Shown: positions 17,992 to 26,431 of the stretch, one piece after another
How positions within the stretch are numbered: position 1 is the first letter of the stretch
How the letters are laid out: the number at the start of each line of letters is the position of its first letter
Assembly (NCBI RefSeq): GCF_020099395.1
Contig: NZ_CP083590.1
Span: forward strand, 558,001 to 622,000
Source of the DNA: Streptomyces mobaraensis
Lineage (GTDB): Bacteria; Actinomycetota; Actinomycetes; Streptomycetales; Streptomycetaceae
Direction of reading: 5' to 3'
Length of the DNA stretch: 64,000 bases
The notes under the pieces: generated by a model
The model's input: only the letters and a program-made list of their open reading frames with translations
The model's database searches: none
What the model was told of the DNA's origin: nothing
Position numbers and translations under genes: made by a program

Positions 17992-19437
17992 GTGACTGCT
18001 CCTGTGTCTTCGAAGCCCCGCATCCCCAACGTGCTCGCCGGCCGCTACGCCTCCGCCGAGCTCGCCGTCCTGTGGTCCCCCGAGTACAAGGTGACCCTGG
18101 AGCGCCGGCTGTGGCTCGCCGTGCTCCGCGCCCAGAAGGACCTGGGGATCGAGGTGCCGGACGCCGCGCTCGCCGACTACGAGCGGGGGCTGGAGCAGGT
18201 CGACCTCGCGTCGATCGCCGAGCGCGAGAAGGTCACCCGGCACGACGTCAAGGCCCGCATCGAGGAGTTCAACGCCCTCGCCGGCCACGAGCACGTCCAC
18301 AAGGGCATGACCTCGCGCGACCTCACCGAGAACGTCGAGCAGCTGCAGATCCGGCTCTCGCTGGAGCTGGTCCGCGACCGCACGGTCGCCGTCCTGGCCC
18401 GGCTGGCGAAGCTGGCCGCCGACCACGCCGAGCTGGTCATGGCGGGCCGCTCGCACAACGTCGCCGCCCAGGCCACCACCCTCGGCAAGCGCTTCGCGAC
18501 CGCCGCCGACGAGCTGCTCGTCGCGTACGGCCGGGTCGAGGACCTGCTGGCCCGCTACCCGCTGCGCGGGATCAAGGGCCCGGTCGGCACCGCCCAGGAC
18601 ATGCTGGACCTGCTCGGCGGCGACGCCGCCAAGCTGGCCGAGCTGGAGGGGCGGATCGCCGCGCACCTCGGCTTCGGCACCGCCTTCACCTCCGTCGGCC
18701 AGGTCTACCCGCGGTCGCTGGACTACGACGTGGTCACCGCGCTGGTGCAGCTCGCCGCCGCGCCGTCCTCGCTCGCCAAGACGATCCGGCTGATGGCCGG
18801 GCACGAGCTGGTCACCGAGGGCTTCAAGCCCGGCCAGGTCGGCTCGTCCGCCATGCCGCACAAGATGAACACCCGCTCCTGCGAGCGCGTCAACGGCCTG
18901 ATGGTCATCCTGCGCGGCTACGCCTCGATGACCGGCGAGCTGGCGGGCGACCAGTGGAACGAGGGCGACGTCTCCTGCTCGGTCGTGCGCCGCGTCGCGC
19001 TGCCGGACGCGTTCTTCGCGCTCGACGGCCTGCTGGAGACCTTCCTCACCGTCCTCGACGAGTTCGGCGCGTTCCCGGCCGTCGTCGCCCGCGAACTGGA
19101 CCGCTACCTGCCGTTCCTGGCCACCACCAAGGTGCTGATGGGCGCGGTCCGCGCCGGTGTCGGCCGCGAGGTCGCGCACGAGGCCATCAAGGAGCACGCC
19201 GTCGCCTCCGCGCTGGCCATGCGCGAGCAGGGCGCCGAGCGCAACGAGCTGCTGGACAAGCTGGCGGCCGACGAGCGGATCCCGCTGGACCGGGCCGCGC
19301 TCGACGAGCTCATGGCGGACAAGCTCTCCTTCTCCGGCGCCGCCGCCGACCAGGTCGCCTCCGTGGCCGCCCGCGTCGAGGAGATCGTCAAGGCCCGCCC
19401 GGAGGCCGCGGCGTACGCGCCGGGTGCCATCCTGTGA
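17992..19437 (+). CDS. purB: adenylosuccinate lyase
   Basis: PurB cleaves SAICAR and adenylosuccinate, releasing fumarate in purine synthesis. The 481-residue protein has the N-terminal domain (RYASAELAVLWSPEYKVTLERR), the TSRDLTEN segment, MAGRSHNVAAQ, and the fumarase-superfamily signature GSSAMPHKMN with the catalytic serine loop. The start is GTG at 17992. The gene stands alone, followed three bases later by a Mug-type glycosylase gene, as in other Streptomyces. Confidence 0.93.
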   Translation: MTAPVSSKPRIPNVLAGRYASAELAVLWSPEYKVTLERRLWLAVLRAQKDLGIEVPDAALADYERGLEQVDLASIAEREKVTRHDVKARIEEFNALAGHEHVHKGMTSRDLTENVEQLQIRLSLELVRDRTVAVLARLAKLAADHAELVMAGRSHNVAAQATTLGKRFATAADELLVAYGRVEDLLARYPLRGIKGPVGTAQDMLDLLGGDAAKLAELEGRIAAHLGFGTAFTSVGQVYPRSLDYDVVTALVQLAAAPSSLAKTIRLMAGHELVTEGFKPGQVGSSAMPHKMNTRSCERVNGLMVILRGYASMTGELAGDQWNEGDVSCSVVRRVALPDAFFALDGLLETFLTVLDEFGAFPAVVARELDRYLPFLATTKVLMGAVRAGVGREVAHEAIKEHAVASALAMREQGAERNELLDKLAADERIPLDRAALDELMADKLSFSGAAADQVASVAARVEEIVKARPEAAAYAPGAIL

Positions 19438-19440
19438 CGC

Positions 19441-19995
19441 ATGGCCCGACCGACTCCTGAGGAACTCGAAGCCGCCCGCGACCTCCTCGTCCCCGACGTG
19501 GTCGCGGCCGGCCTCAACGTGCTGTTCTGCGGCATCAACCCCGGGCTGATGTCCGCCGCCACCGGCCACCACTTCGCCCGCCCCGGCAACCGGTTCTGGC
19601 CGGTGCTGTACGCCTCCGGCTTCACCCCGCGCCGCCTCCACCCGTCCGAGCAGCACCTGCTGCCGCAGTACGGGCTGGGCATCACCAACGTGGTGGCGCG
19701 GGCCACGGCGCGGGCGGACGAGCTGGGCGACGAGGAGTTCCGCGAGGGCGGCCGGCTGCTCGTGGAGAAGGTCGAGCGGCTGCGGCCGCGCTGGCTGGCG
19801 GTCGCCGGGGTGACGGCCTACCGGACGGCCTTCGGCGACAAGAAGGCCCGGATAGGCCCGCAGGAGCGCACCATAGGCGCCACCCGGGTCTGGGCACTGC
19901 CCAACCCCAGCGGCCTCAACGCCCACTGGTCGCTCGCGACGATGGCGGAGGAGTTCGGACGGCTGCGGGAGGCGGCCTTCGCGGAGAACCCCTGA
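19441..19995 (+). CDS. mug: mismatch-specific uracil/thymine DNA glycosylase
   Basis: The 184-residue protein is a Mug/TDG-type glycosylase that removes uracil or thymine from G mismatches. It shows the catalytic motif VLFCGINPGL (Asn in the GINPG loop), GHHFARPGNRFW, and the second motif LPNPSGLNAHW, at the usual spacing and length. It lies three bases after purB and is probably co-transcribed. The gene symbol follows the E. coli family name. Confidence 0.9.
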   Translation: MARPTPEELEAARDLLVPDVVAAGLNVLFCGINPGLMSAATGHHFARPGNRFWPVLYASGFTPRRLHPSEQHLLPQYGLGITNVVARATARADELGDEEFREGGRLLVEKVERLRPRWLAVAGVTAYRTAFGDKKARIGPQERTIGATRVWALPNPSGLNAHWSLATMAEEFGRLREAAFAENP

Positions 19996-20019
19996 CCGGG
20001 AGCACCGGAAGCACCGGAT

Positions 20020-20559
20020 TCAGGCGTGCCCGAGGACCCGCGCACCGAGGCCGTCGGGATCCGTACCCGTATAGAAGTCCCAGACGGCGTTCTCCCACTC
20101 GGCCAGGGTCAGCCTCCCGTCGCCGTCCACGTCCAGCGCGGTGAACGCGGCGAGCGCCCGGTCCTCGGGAATGCCCAGCGCCTGCTGGGCGGCGGCGAAC
20201 TCCCCGGCGTCGACGACGCCGTCACCGTCCTGGTCGGCGACGGCCAGGTGCGCGCGGACCGTCGGCTTCACCATCGACCGCAGCGTCCCGTCCTCCCGCG
20301 CGGCCTCCAGCGCGGCGACGAACGCCGGCAGGTCCACGCGCCGGGCGCCGCCGTCGGGGGTGTGCGAGACGACGCCCTTCCAGTAGACGTCGGCCGCGTC
20401 CTCGGCCGCCCGGGTCAGCGGGTCGTGCGCCGGCACGCCGAGCGCGTCGGCCAGCTGCCGGGCCCGGCCCCGGACGTCGTCCTGGCTGACGAACCCGTCA
20501 CCGTCCACGTCGAGCTGGCGGAACCGGTGTTCGTACTTCTCTCGCAGCACATCGCTCAC
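20020..20559 (-). CDS. EF-hand calcium-binding protein
   Basis: The 179-residue protein has three canonical EF-hand loops: DVDGDGFVSQDD (17-28), DQDGDGVVDAGE (109-120) and DVDGDGRLTLAE (143-154). A degenerate second hand lies around residues 60-80. This is the four-hand sarcoplasmic or calerythrin-like layout known from Streptomyces (CabB/CalD-type). It has no signal peptide, so it is a cytosolic calcium buffer or sensor. The start is GTG at 20559. Confidence 0.9.
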   Translation of the reverse strand: MSDVLREKYEHRFRQLDVDGDGFVSQDDVRGRARQLADALGVPAHDPLTRAAEDAADVYWKGVVSHTPDGGARRVDLPAFVAALEAAREDGTLRSMVKPTVRAHLAVADQDGDGVVDAGEFAAAQQALGIPEDRALAAFTALDVDGDGRLTLAEWENAVWDFYTGTDPDGLGARVLGHA

Positions 20560-20791
20560 GCGCTTGGCCTCCTGTGCCGGTCGCTGGTCCTGGGTGCCTC
20601 AACTGTGCGGGCGCGGTCCGGGGCGGCCGGGCGCACGCCACCGTGAACCGCCGTCAAAGCTGCCCGGGTGGAGCACGGCCGGGCGCACCGGCCCTCGCCG
20701 CCCCCGCGCCCACCGGCTACGATCCGGTGGCGGCAAAGAGGACGCAAAAGGCGCGGACGCGCGAGAGTTCGAGGGCAGGGAGGCGGCGACG

Positions 20792-21955
20792 TTGGGGCGG
20801 CTCACCGGTGGGGACCCGTCCCTGCTGCGGCGGATCAATTCGGCCGTGGTCCTGCACGCGCTCCGGGCCGCCGCGCCGTCCTCGCCCCCCACCCTCACCG
20901 ACCTGGTCAAGGCCACCGGGCTGTCCCGGCCCACCGTCGAGGGCGTGGTCGAGGGGCTGATCGACTCCGGCCTGGTCGCCGAGGCGTCCGCCGAGGAGGG
21001 CGCGGCACGCCGCCAGGGGCGGCCCGCCCGGCGGTACCGCTTCCGGGCGGAGGCCGGACATCTGCTCGGCGTCGAGATCGGACCGCACCGGGTGGCGGCC
21101 CTGCTGTCCGACCTGAGCGGCCGGGTCACCGGCTCCGCGGCGGCCGAGGTGACGGAGACCGCGTCGGCGGACGAACGGCTCGAACGGGTCCGGGCGACCG
21201 TCGCCGACCTGCTGCGGCGCGCGGACGTGCCGCGCGGCGCCCTCCGGGCGGTGGGCGTGGCCAGCCCGGGCATCGTGGAGGCCGACGGGACGGTCCGGCT
21301 GGGCACGGCACTGCCGGAGTGGACGGGACTGCCGCTCGGCGAACGGCTGCGGCGGTCGTTCCGCTGCCCGGTCCTCGTCGAGAACGACGCCAACGCCGCG
21401 GCCGTCGCCGAGCACTGGAAGGGCGCGGCACGCGAGGTCGACGACGTCGTCTTCGTCCTGGCGGGCCTGAGCCCCGGCGCCGGCTCGCTGATCGGCGGAC
21501 GGCTGCACCGCGGATTCGGGGGCGCGGCCGGCGAGATCGGCGCCCTGCACCTGCTGGGCCGCGAGGCAACACCGGAAGAGGTCCTGTCACCGACCGACGA
21601 GCCGCTCCACCCGCTGGACGAGGCCCAGGTCGTCCGGGTGTTCGCCCTTGCGCGAGAAGGCGACGAACGGGCGCGGGCCGCCGTCGACCGCTACCTGCGC
21701 CGCCTGGTCCACGACGTGGCCGCGCTGGTCCTGGCCCTCGACCCCGAGCTGGTCGTGGTCGGCGGCTGGGCCGCCGGCATCGGCGGCATCCTCGATCCGC
21801 TCCGCACAGAGCTGGCGCGCTACTGCCTGCGGCCGCCTCGGGTGGCTCTCTCACTGCTGGGTGACTCGGCGGTGGCCACGGGGGCTTTGCGCTTGGCGCT
21901 GGACCATGTGGAGGGCGAGCTTTTCGCGGTGGAGCGGCCGGTTACGACGGGGTGA
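20792..21955 (+). CDS. ROK-family transcriptional regulator
   Basis: The 387-residue protein combines an N-terminal winged helix (RRINSAVVLHALRAA, LTDLVKATGLSRPTVEGVVEGL) with a ROK sugar-kinase fold (LGVEIGPHR, VENDANAAAVAEHW, GAGSLIGGRLHRGFGGAAGEIGAL). The usual cysteine zinc cluster following AGEIG is absent, common in divergent ROK repressors. It probably represses a sugar-utilisation operon and binds a sugar, but no sugar genes are adjacent. The TTG at 20792 is chosen because GGGAGG lies eight bases upstream and no better start precedes the helix-turn-helix. Confidence 0.83.
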   Translation: MGRLTGGDPSLLRRINSAVVLHALRAAAPSSPPTLTDLVKATGLSRPTVEGVVEGLIDSGLVAEASAEEGAARRQGRPARRYRFRAEAGHLLGVEIGPHRVAALLSDLSGRVTGSAAAEVTETASADERLERVRATVADLLRRADVPRGALRAVGVASPGIVEADGTVRLGTALPEWTGLPLGERLRRSFRCPVLVENDANAAAVAEHWKGAAREVDDVVFVLAGLSPGAGSLIGGRLHRGFGGAAGEIGALHLLGREATPEEVLSPTDEPLHPLDEAQVVRVFALAREGDERARAAVDRYLRRLVHDVAALVLALDPELVVVGGWAAGIGGILDPLRTELARYCLRPPRVALSLLGDSAVATGALRLALDHVEGELFAVERPVTTG

Positions 21956-21956
21956 G

Positions 21957-22103
21957 TGGCCCCGGTCCCGCCCTTTCGCCGTTTCCTGGGGCTGCGCCCC
22001 AGACCCCCTTTTCGCGGCTTCGCCGCTCGTCCTCAAATGCCGGACGGGCTGAAAGTCAGCCCGTCCGGCATTTGAGGACAGCGCGCGCAGCGCGCTTTGC
22101 GCT
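21957..22103. repeat. dispersed palindromic intergenic repeat, copy 2
   Basis: This is related to the element behind bioD. It starts CCCCGGTCCCGCCCTTTCG and CGTTTCCTGGGGCTGCGCCCC. It has a near-perfect long hairpin from CAAATGCCGGACGGGCTGA to TCAGCCCGTCCGGCATTTG (about 22033-22076) and ends in GCGCGC-type palindromes. It lies between the ROK gene and the convergent GntR gene, so it can terminate both. Confidence 0.85.
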
Positions 22104-22846
22104 CAGCTCGCGAGCAGCCCCACCGGATCGCCGTCCCCGAACGTGAGCCGGCACGTATCAGCCCGGTACGTGGCGACCGCCACCGCCGCCGTGCGGCCCT
22201 CCGCGAAGTAGCGGGTGGTGACGAGGAGGACGGGTGCGCCGGGCAGCCGGTCGAGCTGTTTGGCGTCATCGGCGCGGGCGGAGCCGAGTTCCACCGCGCG
22301 GTCCTGCCCCTCCAGAGGAAGCCGGTGGAGGGCCCGGAGGACGGCGCGGGCGCGGGCCGGGCCGGGGGCGGTCTCGGGGATGTCGAGGCCGGGGAGGGCG
22401 GGGGCGGGCACGTAGAGGAGCTCGGTGGCGACGGGCCGGCCGTGGCTGCTGCGGGTGCGGCGGACGATGTGCGCGGCCTCGTCGCGTCCGGTGCCCAGGA
22501 GCAGCGCGACGGCGGCGGGCGGGGCGTCCTGGGTGCTGTCCACCGGCTGCCAGTCGTCCTCGGTGGTGCCGGGCCAGGCGTGTTCGGCGTCGGCTACGGC
22601 GACGCCCACGCGCGGCGGGGCGACCGTGGTGCCGACGCCGCGGCGGCGCTGGAGGCGGCCCTCCAGCTCCAGTTGTTCGAGCGCCTGGCGGAGCGTGGCG
22701 CGCGCGACCCCGAAACGGGCGGCGAGTTCACGCTCGTTGGGCAGGATCTCCCCCACCGCGAACTCCGAGTCGAGCGCGTCGCTCAACACCGTTTTCAGAT
22801 GCCAGTACTTCGGCTCGGGCGCCGTCTCCAGCTGCGTCGTCCCCAC
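22103..22846 (-). CDS. GntR-family (HutC/UTRA) regulator
   Basis: The 247-residue protein has the GntR winged helix (YWHLKTVLSDALDSEFAVGEILPNERELAARFGVARATLRQALEQLELEG split over residues 14-62) and a C-terminal UTRA ligand domain (IVRRTRSSHGRPVATELLYVP, VLLVTTRYF). Its layout is that of DasR-like regulators, which sense phosphorylated amino sugars. The GTG start at 22846 is preferred over the ATG at 22852 because GGAGG abuts that ATG but is 6 bases from the GTG. A palindrome close to the DasR-type operator lies upstream. Confidence 0.85.
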   Translation of the reverse strand: MGTTQLETAPEPKYWHLKTVLSDALDSEFAVGEILPNERELAARFGVARATLRQALEQLELEGRLQRRRGVGTTVAPPRVGVAVADAEHAWPGTTEDDWQPVDSTQDAPPAAVALLLGTGRDEAAHIVRRTRSSHGRPVATELLYVPAPALPGLDIPETAPGPARARAVLRALHRLPLEGQDRAVELGSARADDAKQLDRLPGAPVLLVTTRYFAEGRTAAVAVATYRADTCRLTFGDGDPVGLLAS

Positions 22847-22930
22847 CCTCATCCTCCGCAAAGGCTTTTCGCGCGCTTCTTTATTAAAGGTTGTTGCAGT
22901 ATGCCTGTGACCATAGGACGGTGTGCGCAC

Positions 22931-22944
22931 TTGGTCAAGACCAA
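22931..22944. promoter_or_regulatory. DasR-like palindrome upstream of the GntR gene
   Basis: TTGGTCAAGACCAA is a perfect 14-bp palindrome. Its core TGGTCAAGACCA differs at one position from the published DasR core TGGTCTAGACCA. It lies 85 bases upstream of the GntR start, on the far side of an AT-rich stretch likely to hold that promoter. Autoregulation by the adjacent HutC-type protein is the simplest reading. Confidence 0.6.
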
Positions 22945-23225
22945 TGCGCCGCATCCATCGAGGTGGTACGGACTTTTCGACACCCTCGGTGACCGTCGGT
23001 TCGCGCCCGCCCCCTCTCGCGCAGGAGCACGGTCACCAACCGTCGCCGACGCCCCGGGGGAAGCGGGGTGAGCGGCGCGCGGAGGCGCACGCCGCGAGTC
23101 GCGAGCGCCGGGCCGGCCGGCCCTTGAAGTCGCGTGCGCAAGGGTCACGTCACGGGTCTACCCGGCGGTAACCATTGCTGACATCCTGTCTACAAGACCC
23201 CCCGAGGATCAGCAGGAGCCGACTC
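22945..23225. other. intergenic region between GntR gene and hydrolase
   Basis: No gene is seen. The region is GC-rich, with an AT-richer segment at about 23150-23195 that probably carries the hydrolase promoter. CAGGAGC at 23212-23218 is the hydrolase ribosome-binding site. Confidence 0.4.
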
Positions 23226-24065
23226 ATGGGTGACACCTTGCAGACCGCGACGTTCTCCCTCGACACCCCCTCCGGGCCGCACCCGGCCGAGGTGGTCTAC
23301 CGGCGGGCCGGCGAAGGCGACCCGCTCGTCCTGCTGCACGGCATCGGCCACCATCTCCAGGCGTGGGACCCGGTGTTCGACATACTCGCCACGGAACACG
23401 ACGTCGTCGCCGTGGACCTGCCCGGCTTCGGCCGCTCCCCCGCCCTGCCGGCGGCGGTGCCGTACGACCTGCCGAGCACGGCCGCCGTCCTCCGCGCGTT
23501 CTTCGAGGAACTCGGCCTGGACCGGCCGCACGTGGCGGGCAACTCCCTGGGCGGTCTGATCGCCCTGCAACTGGGCCACGAGAAGCTGGTACGGACCGTC
23601 ACCGCCCTCTCCCCCGCCGGGTTCTGGACGGAGTCCGAGCGCCGTTACGCCTTCACCGTCCTGCGCGGCCTGCGCAACGGCGCCCGCCGGCTGCCGCCCG
23701 AGCGGCTGGCCGGGCTCGCCGCCACCCCCGCCGGCCGGGCCGCGCTGGTCAGCCTGGTCTACGCCCGCCCCGGCCGGCGCCCGGTCGACGCCGTGGTCGC
23801 GGAGGCGAGCGCGCTGCGGGACGCCGTGGGATTCGAGGCCACCCTCGCCGCCGGACGCTCCGTGCTGTTCGCCCACGAACTGCCGGACCTGCCGGTCACC
23901 ATCGCCTGGGGCACCCGCGACCGGGTACTGCCGCGCCGGCAGGGGATCCGCGCCGCGCAGGTGATCCCCGGCGCCCGGCTGGTCCGGCTGCCGGGCTGCG
24001 GGCACGTTCCGATGAACGACGACCCGGCCCTGGTCGCCCGGGTGGTGCTGGACACCGCGCGCTGA
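23226..24065 (+). CDS. alpha/beta-fold hydrolase
   Basis: The 279-residue protein has the alpha/beta hydrolase core: the oxyanion segment LLHGIGHHLQAWDPV, the DLPGFGRSP strand, nucleophile elbow GNSLGG, the acid loop (AWGTRDRVLP) and catalytic His in GCGHVPMNDDP. The length and lid region (residues 130-190) suit a small esterase or an epoxide- or ester-hydrolase relative. Its substrate is unknown. It has no signal peptide. The ATG at 23226 is fixed by the upstream CAGGAGC. Confidence 0.85.
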   Translation: MGDTLQTATFSLDTPSGPHPAEVVYRRAGEGDPLVLLHGIGHHLQAWDPVFDILATEHDVVAVDLPGFGRSPALPAAVPYDLPSTAAVLRAFFEELGLDRPHVAGNSLGGLIALQLGHEKLVRTVTALSPAGFWTESERRYAFTVLRGLRNGARRLPPERLAGLAATPAGRAALVSLVYARPGRRPVDAVVAEASALRDAVGFEATLAAGRSVLFAHELPDLPVTIAWGTRDRVLPRRQGIRAAQVIPGARLVRLPGCGHVPMNDDPALVARVVLDTAR

Positions 24066-24172
24066 GCCCACCGAGAGGGAAGTTACCGGTGTGATGGCAG
24101 GTACCTGAGAGAAGCGTGATGCGGCGCGTCATAGGATCTCCCGATCAGACAGCACGACCTTGGGGGATTCTC

Positions 24173-25579
24173 GTGGCTTCCACCGCGCGCACCGTCCTCG
24201 TCCCGGCCGCCGTGGCCGTGGCGCTCCTCGCCGGGCTCACCGCCTGTGGCTCGGACTCCGGTTCGGGTTCGGGTTCGGGGAAGGACGACGGCCCGGCGAA
24301 GAAAACGGCCCGTCTCGCCTGGGAGGGCGCCGCGCTGCCGGGCCTGGCGGCGAAGCCGGCCTGGACCGTGCCGGCGGCGCCCGGCGGCACGGCGGTGTTC
24401 GCGGTCGGCGACGCCTTCGCCGTGGTGACCGCGCCCGGCGCGGAGAAGACGGCGAACGACAAGGGGCCCGCGCTGCGGGAGGGCCCCAAGACCGTCGAGT
24501 TCCGCGACGCGCGCGACGGCGCCGTCCGCAAGACCCTGAAGTTCGGCGACGCCAAGGTGACGGCCGACACCTGGCACGGCGCCCCGGCGCTGCGCGTGCG
24601 CGTGACGAGCACGACCCCGTCCGACGGCATGACCTCCGACAAGAGCACCTCCGTCGAAGAGGTCTACGACGGCCGGGGCGGCAAGCTCGGCAGCGCCCCG
24701 CAGGGGAACGCGACCCACTTCTCGGACGGCTGGCTGGCCAAGGACGGCACCGTCGCGCGGGCCGGGGGCGGGGCGGCGAACAAGCTGGAGACGCCCGGCG
24801 ACCTCCAGGGGACGCACGGCCCCGTCCGCTCCCAGGACCTGTACCGGTACGCGCCGGAGGAGCGGACGTTCGCCGGGGACCACGCCTTCTCGTACGAGGA
24901 GGTGGAGCGCGGCATGTTCAACCACCCCAAGCGCCTGGTGGTCACCGACCTGGCGACGGGCAAGAAGGCGTGGACGACCAGTGAGGCCGGCCGGCCGTCG
25001 CAGGCCCTCCCGGAGGACAAGTCCCACGCCGTCAACGTCATACCGGTGACGGTGGTCGGCGACCGGATCGTCCTGGCCTGGCAGACCAAGGGCGACGAGC
25101 ACGCCGGGACCGAGCCCTGGGTGATGTCGGTGAACGACGTCAGGACCGGGCGGCTGCTGGCCACCGGCCCGGTCGTCGAGGCGGAGGCCCCCGGCTCCCG
25201 GACCGACTTCGGGAACCCGCTCACCGACCCCACCTTCGAGGTCACCTACGAGGCGTCGACCGGCACGCTCGTCACCTCCGGCCAGCCCGGTATGGGGAAG
25301 CCCTGGCTGGCCACCGCCTGGGACCTCAAGAGCGGCAAGCGGCTCTGGGCGCAGGGGCCGGACGAGAACGACTTCTCTCCGCTGACCGCCGGCGACGGCG
25401 TCGTCTACGGCTACACCAACCGGGGGACGCAGGGGTATTGGGACCCGATCGCCGTCGACGTGAAGACGAAGAAGGTCCTGGCGAAGAAGCTCGACAACGA
25501 CCAGGTTCCGGTCTTCGGCGCCGACGGGCACGGCGCGGTCTCCGTCGAGAAGGGTGTCTTCGTCTTCCCAGCGGCCTGA
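24173..25579 (+). CDS. secreted lipoprotein with PQQ-like beta-propeller
   Basis: The 468-residue protein starts at GTG 24173 with a lipoprotein signal: a hydrophobic run and the lipobox LAGLTACG near residue 24, followed by a Ser/Gly linker (SGSGSGSGK). The mature part has repeated beta-rich segments with W-x-L-x-SGK and LATGKKAW-type turns characteristic of PQQ-binding-like (BamB-like) propellers. It probably sits on the outer face of the membrane as a binding or scaffold protein. Ligand and partners are unknown. Confidence 0.75.
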   Translation: MASTARTVLVPAAVAVALLAGLTACGSDSGSGSGSGKDDGPAKKTARLAWEGAALPGLAAKPAWTVPAAPGGTAVFAVGDAFAVVTAPGAEKTANDKGPALREGPKTVEFRDARDGAVRKTLKFGDAKVTADTWHGAPALRVRVTSTTPSDGMTSDKSTSVEEVYDGRGGKLGSAPQGNATHFSDGWLAKDGTVARAGGGAANKLETPGDLQGTHGPVRSQDLYRYAPEERTFAGDHAFSYEEVERGMFNHPKRLVVTDLATGKKAWTTSEAGRPSQALPEDKSHAVNVIPVTVVGDRIVLAWQTKGDEHAGTEPWVMSVNDVRTGRLLATGPVVEAEAPGSRTDFGNPLTDPTFEVTYEASTGTLVTSGQPGMGKPWLATAWDLKSGKRLWAQGPDENDFSPLTAGDGVVYGYTNRGTQGYWDPIAVDVKTKKVLAKKLDNDQVPVFGADGHGAVSVEKGVFVFPAA

Positions 25580-25620
25580 CCGTACCGGCGGTGCCGATCC
25601 ACGCACGCCGCATCAACGCG

Positions 25621-25653
25621 CCGGGGCGCGGGCCCGTTGGTCCGCGCCCCCGG
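25621..25653. terminator. bidirectional hairpin terminator
   Basis: CCGGGGCGCGG pairs with CCGCGCCCC(C)GG across a 10-base loop, with one bulged C. It lies between the convergent stops of the lipoprotein and the ABC permease. Confidence 0.6.
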
Positions 25654-25666
25654 GCGCCGCCCCCGC

Positions 25667-26431
25667 TCACGCGTCCCGGCGGCGCAGCGCCCACCAGCCC
25701 GCCGCCGCCGCGGCGACGGCCCACAGGGCCGCGACGCCGAGCCCGCTCCAGGCGCCCAGCGCACCGTCCGGATCGGCGGACATCATCTGCTGGCCCGCCC
25801 GGTCGGGCAGGAACTGCCCCGCGCCGCCCAGCGCGTCGGGGCCCAGGACCGGCGAGAGCAGGCAGACCAGCGGAACCAGCAGCCCCAGCGTCCCCACCGG
25901 GCTGCGCAGGACGGCCGCCGCGCCCGCGGCCAGCAGGGCGAGCAGCGCCAGGTGGAGGCCGCAGCCGACGGCGGCCCGCAGGGCGCCCGGGGCACCGGCG
26001 CCCACCCCGGCGTCCCCCAGCAGCGGCTGTCCCACGAACAGCGCGCCGAACCCGGCGATCAGCCCCGCCGCCAGCGTCAGACCGGTGACGACGCCGAGCT
26101 TGGCCGTGTAGAAGACGCCGCGGCGCGGCACGGCGGCGAGCGAGACGCGGATGGAGCCGTGGGTGTACTCCCCCGCCATGGCCAGGGCGCCGAAGCAGAT
26201 CGCCGTGATCTGCCCGAAGCCGACGCCGAAGAACGAGAAGCGGATCGGGTCGAAGTCGCTCTCGCCGGTGGCGTCCCCGGCGACCGCGCAGGCCACCGCG
26301 CCCAGGGCGATCGTGCTGACGACGGTGGCGGCGAGCGCGGCGACCAGGCCCCGGACGGAGGCGGTCTTGGCCCACTCGGCGCGGGCGGCGGCGGTGAAGG
26401 CGGACCGCAGGGGGACGGCGGAGGGGTTCAT
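25667..26431 (-). CDS. ABC transporter permease (ABC-2 type)
   Basis: The 254-residue protein has about six hydrophobic segments (around 30-50, 65-85, 105-130, 150-170, 175-195, 225-245) and the amphipathic EYTHGSIRVSLAAVPRRGVFYTAK segment (first half EYTHGSIRVSLAAVP) of ABC-2/NatB-like exporters. Its start overlaps the stop of the ATPase gene by four bases, so the two encode one exporter. The substrate is unknown, but an adjacent divergent two-component system suggests response to membrane or antibiotic stress. Confidence 0.85.
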   Translation of the reverse strand: MNPSAVPLRSAFTAAARAEWAKTASVRGLVAALAATVVSTIALGAVACAVAGDATGESDFDPIRFSFFGVGFGQITAICFGALAMAGEYTHGSIRVSLAAVPRRGVFYTAKLGVVTGLTLAAGLIAGFGALFVGQPLLGDAGVGAGAPGALRAAVGCGLHLALLALLAAGAAAVLRSPVGTLGLLVPLVCLLSPVLGPDALGGAGQFLPDRAGQQMMSADPDGALGAWSGLGVAALWAVAAAAAGWWALRRRDA

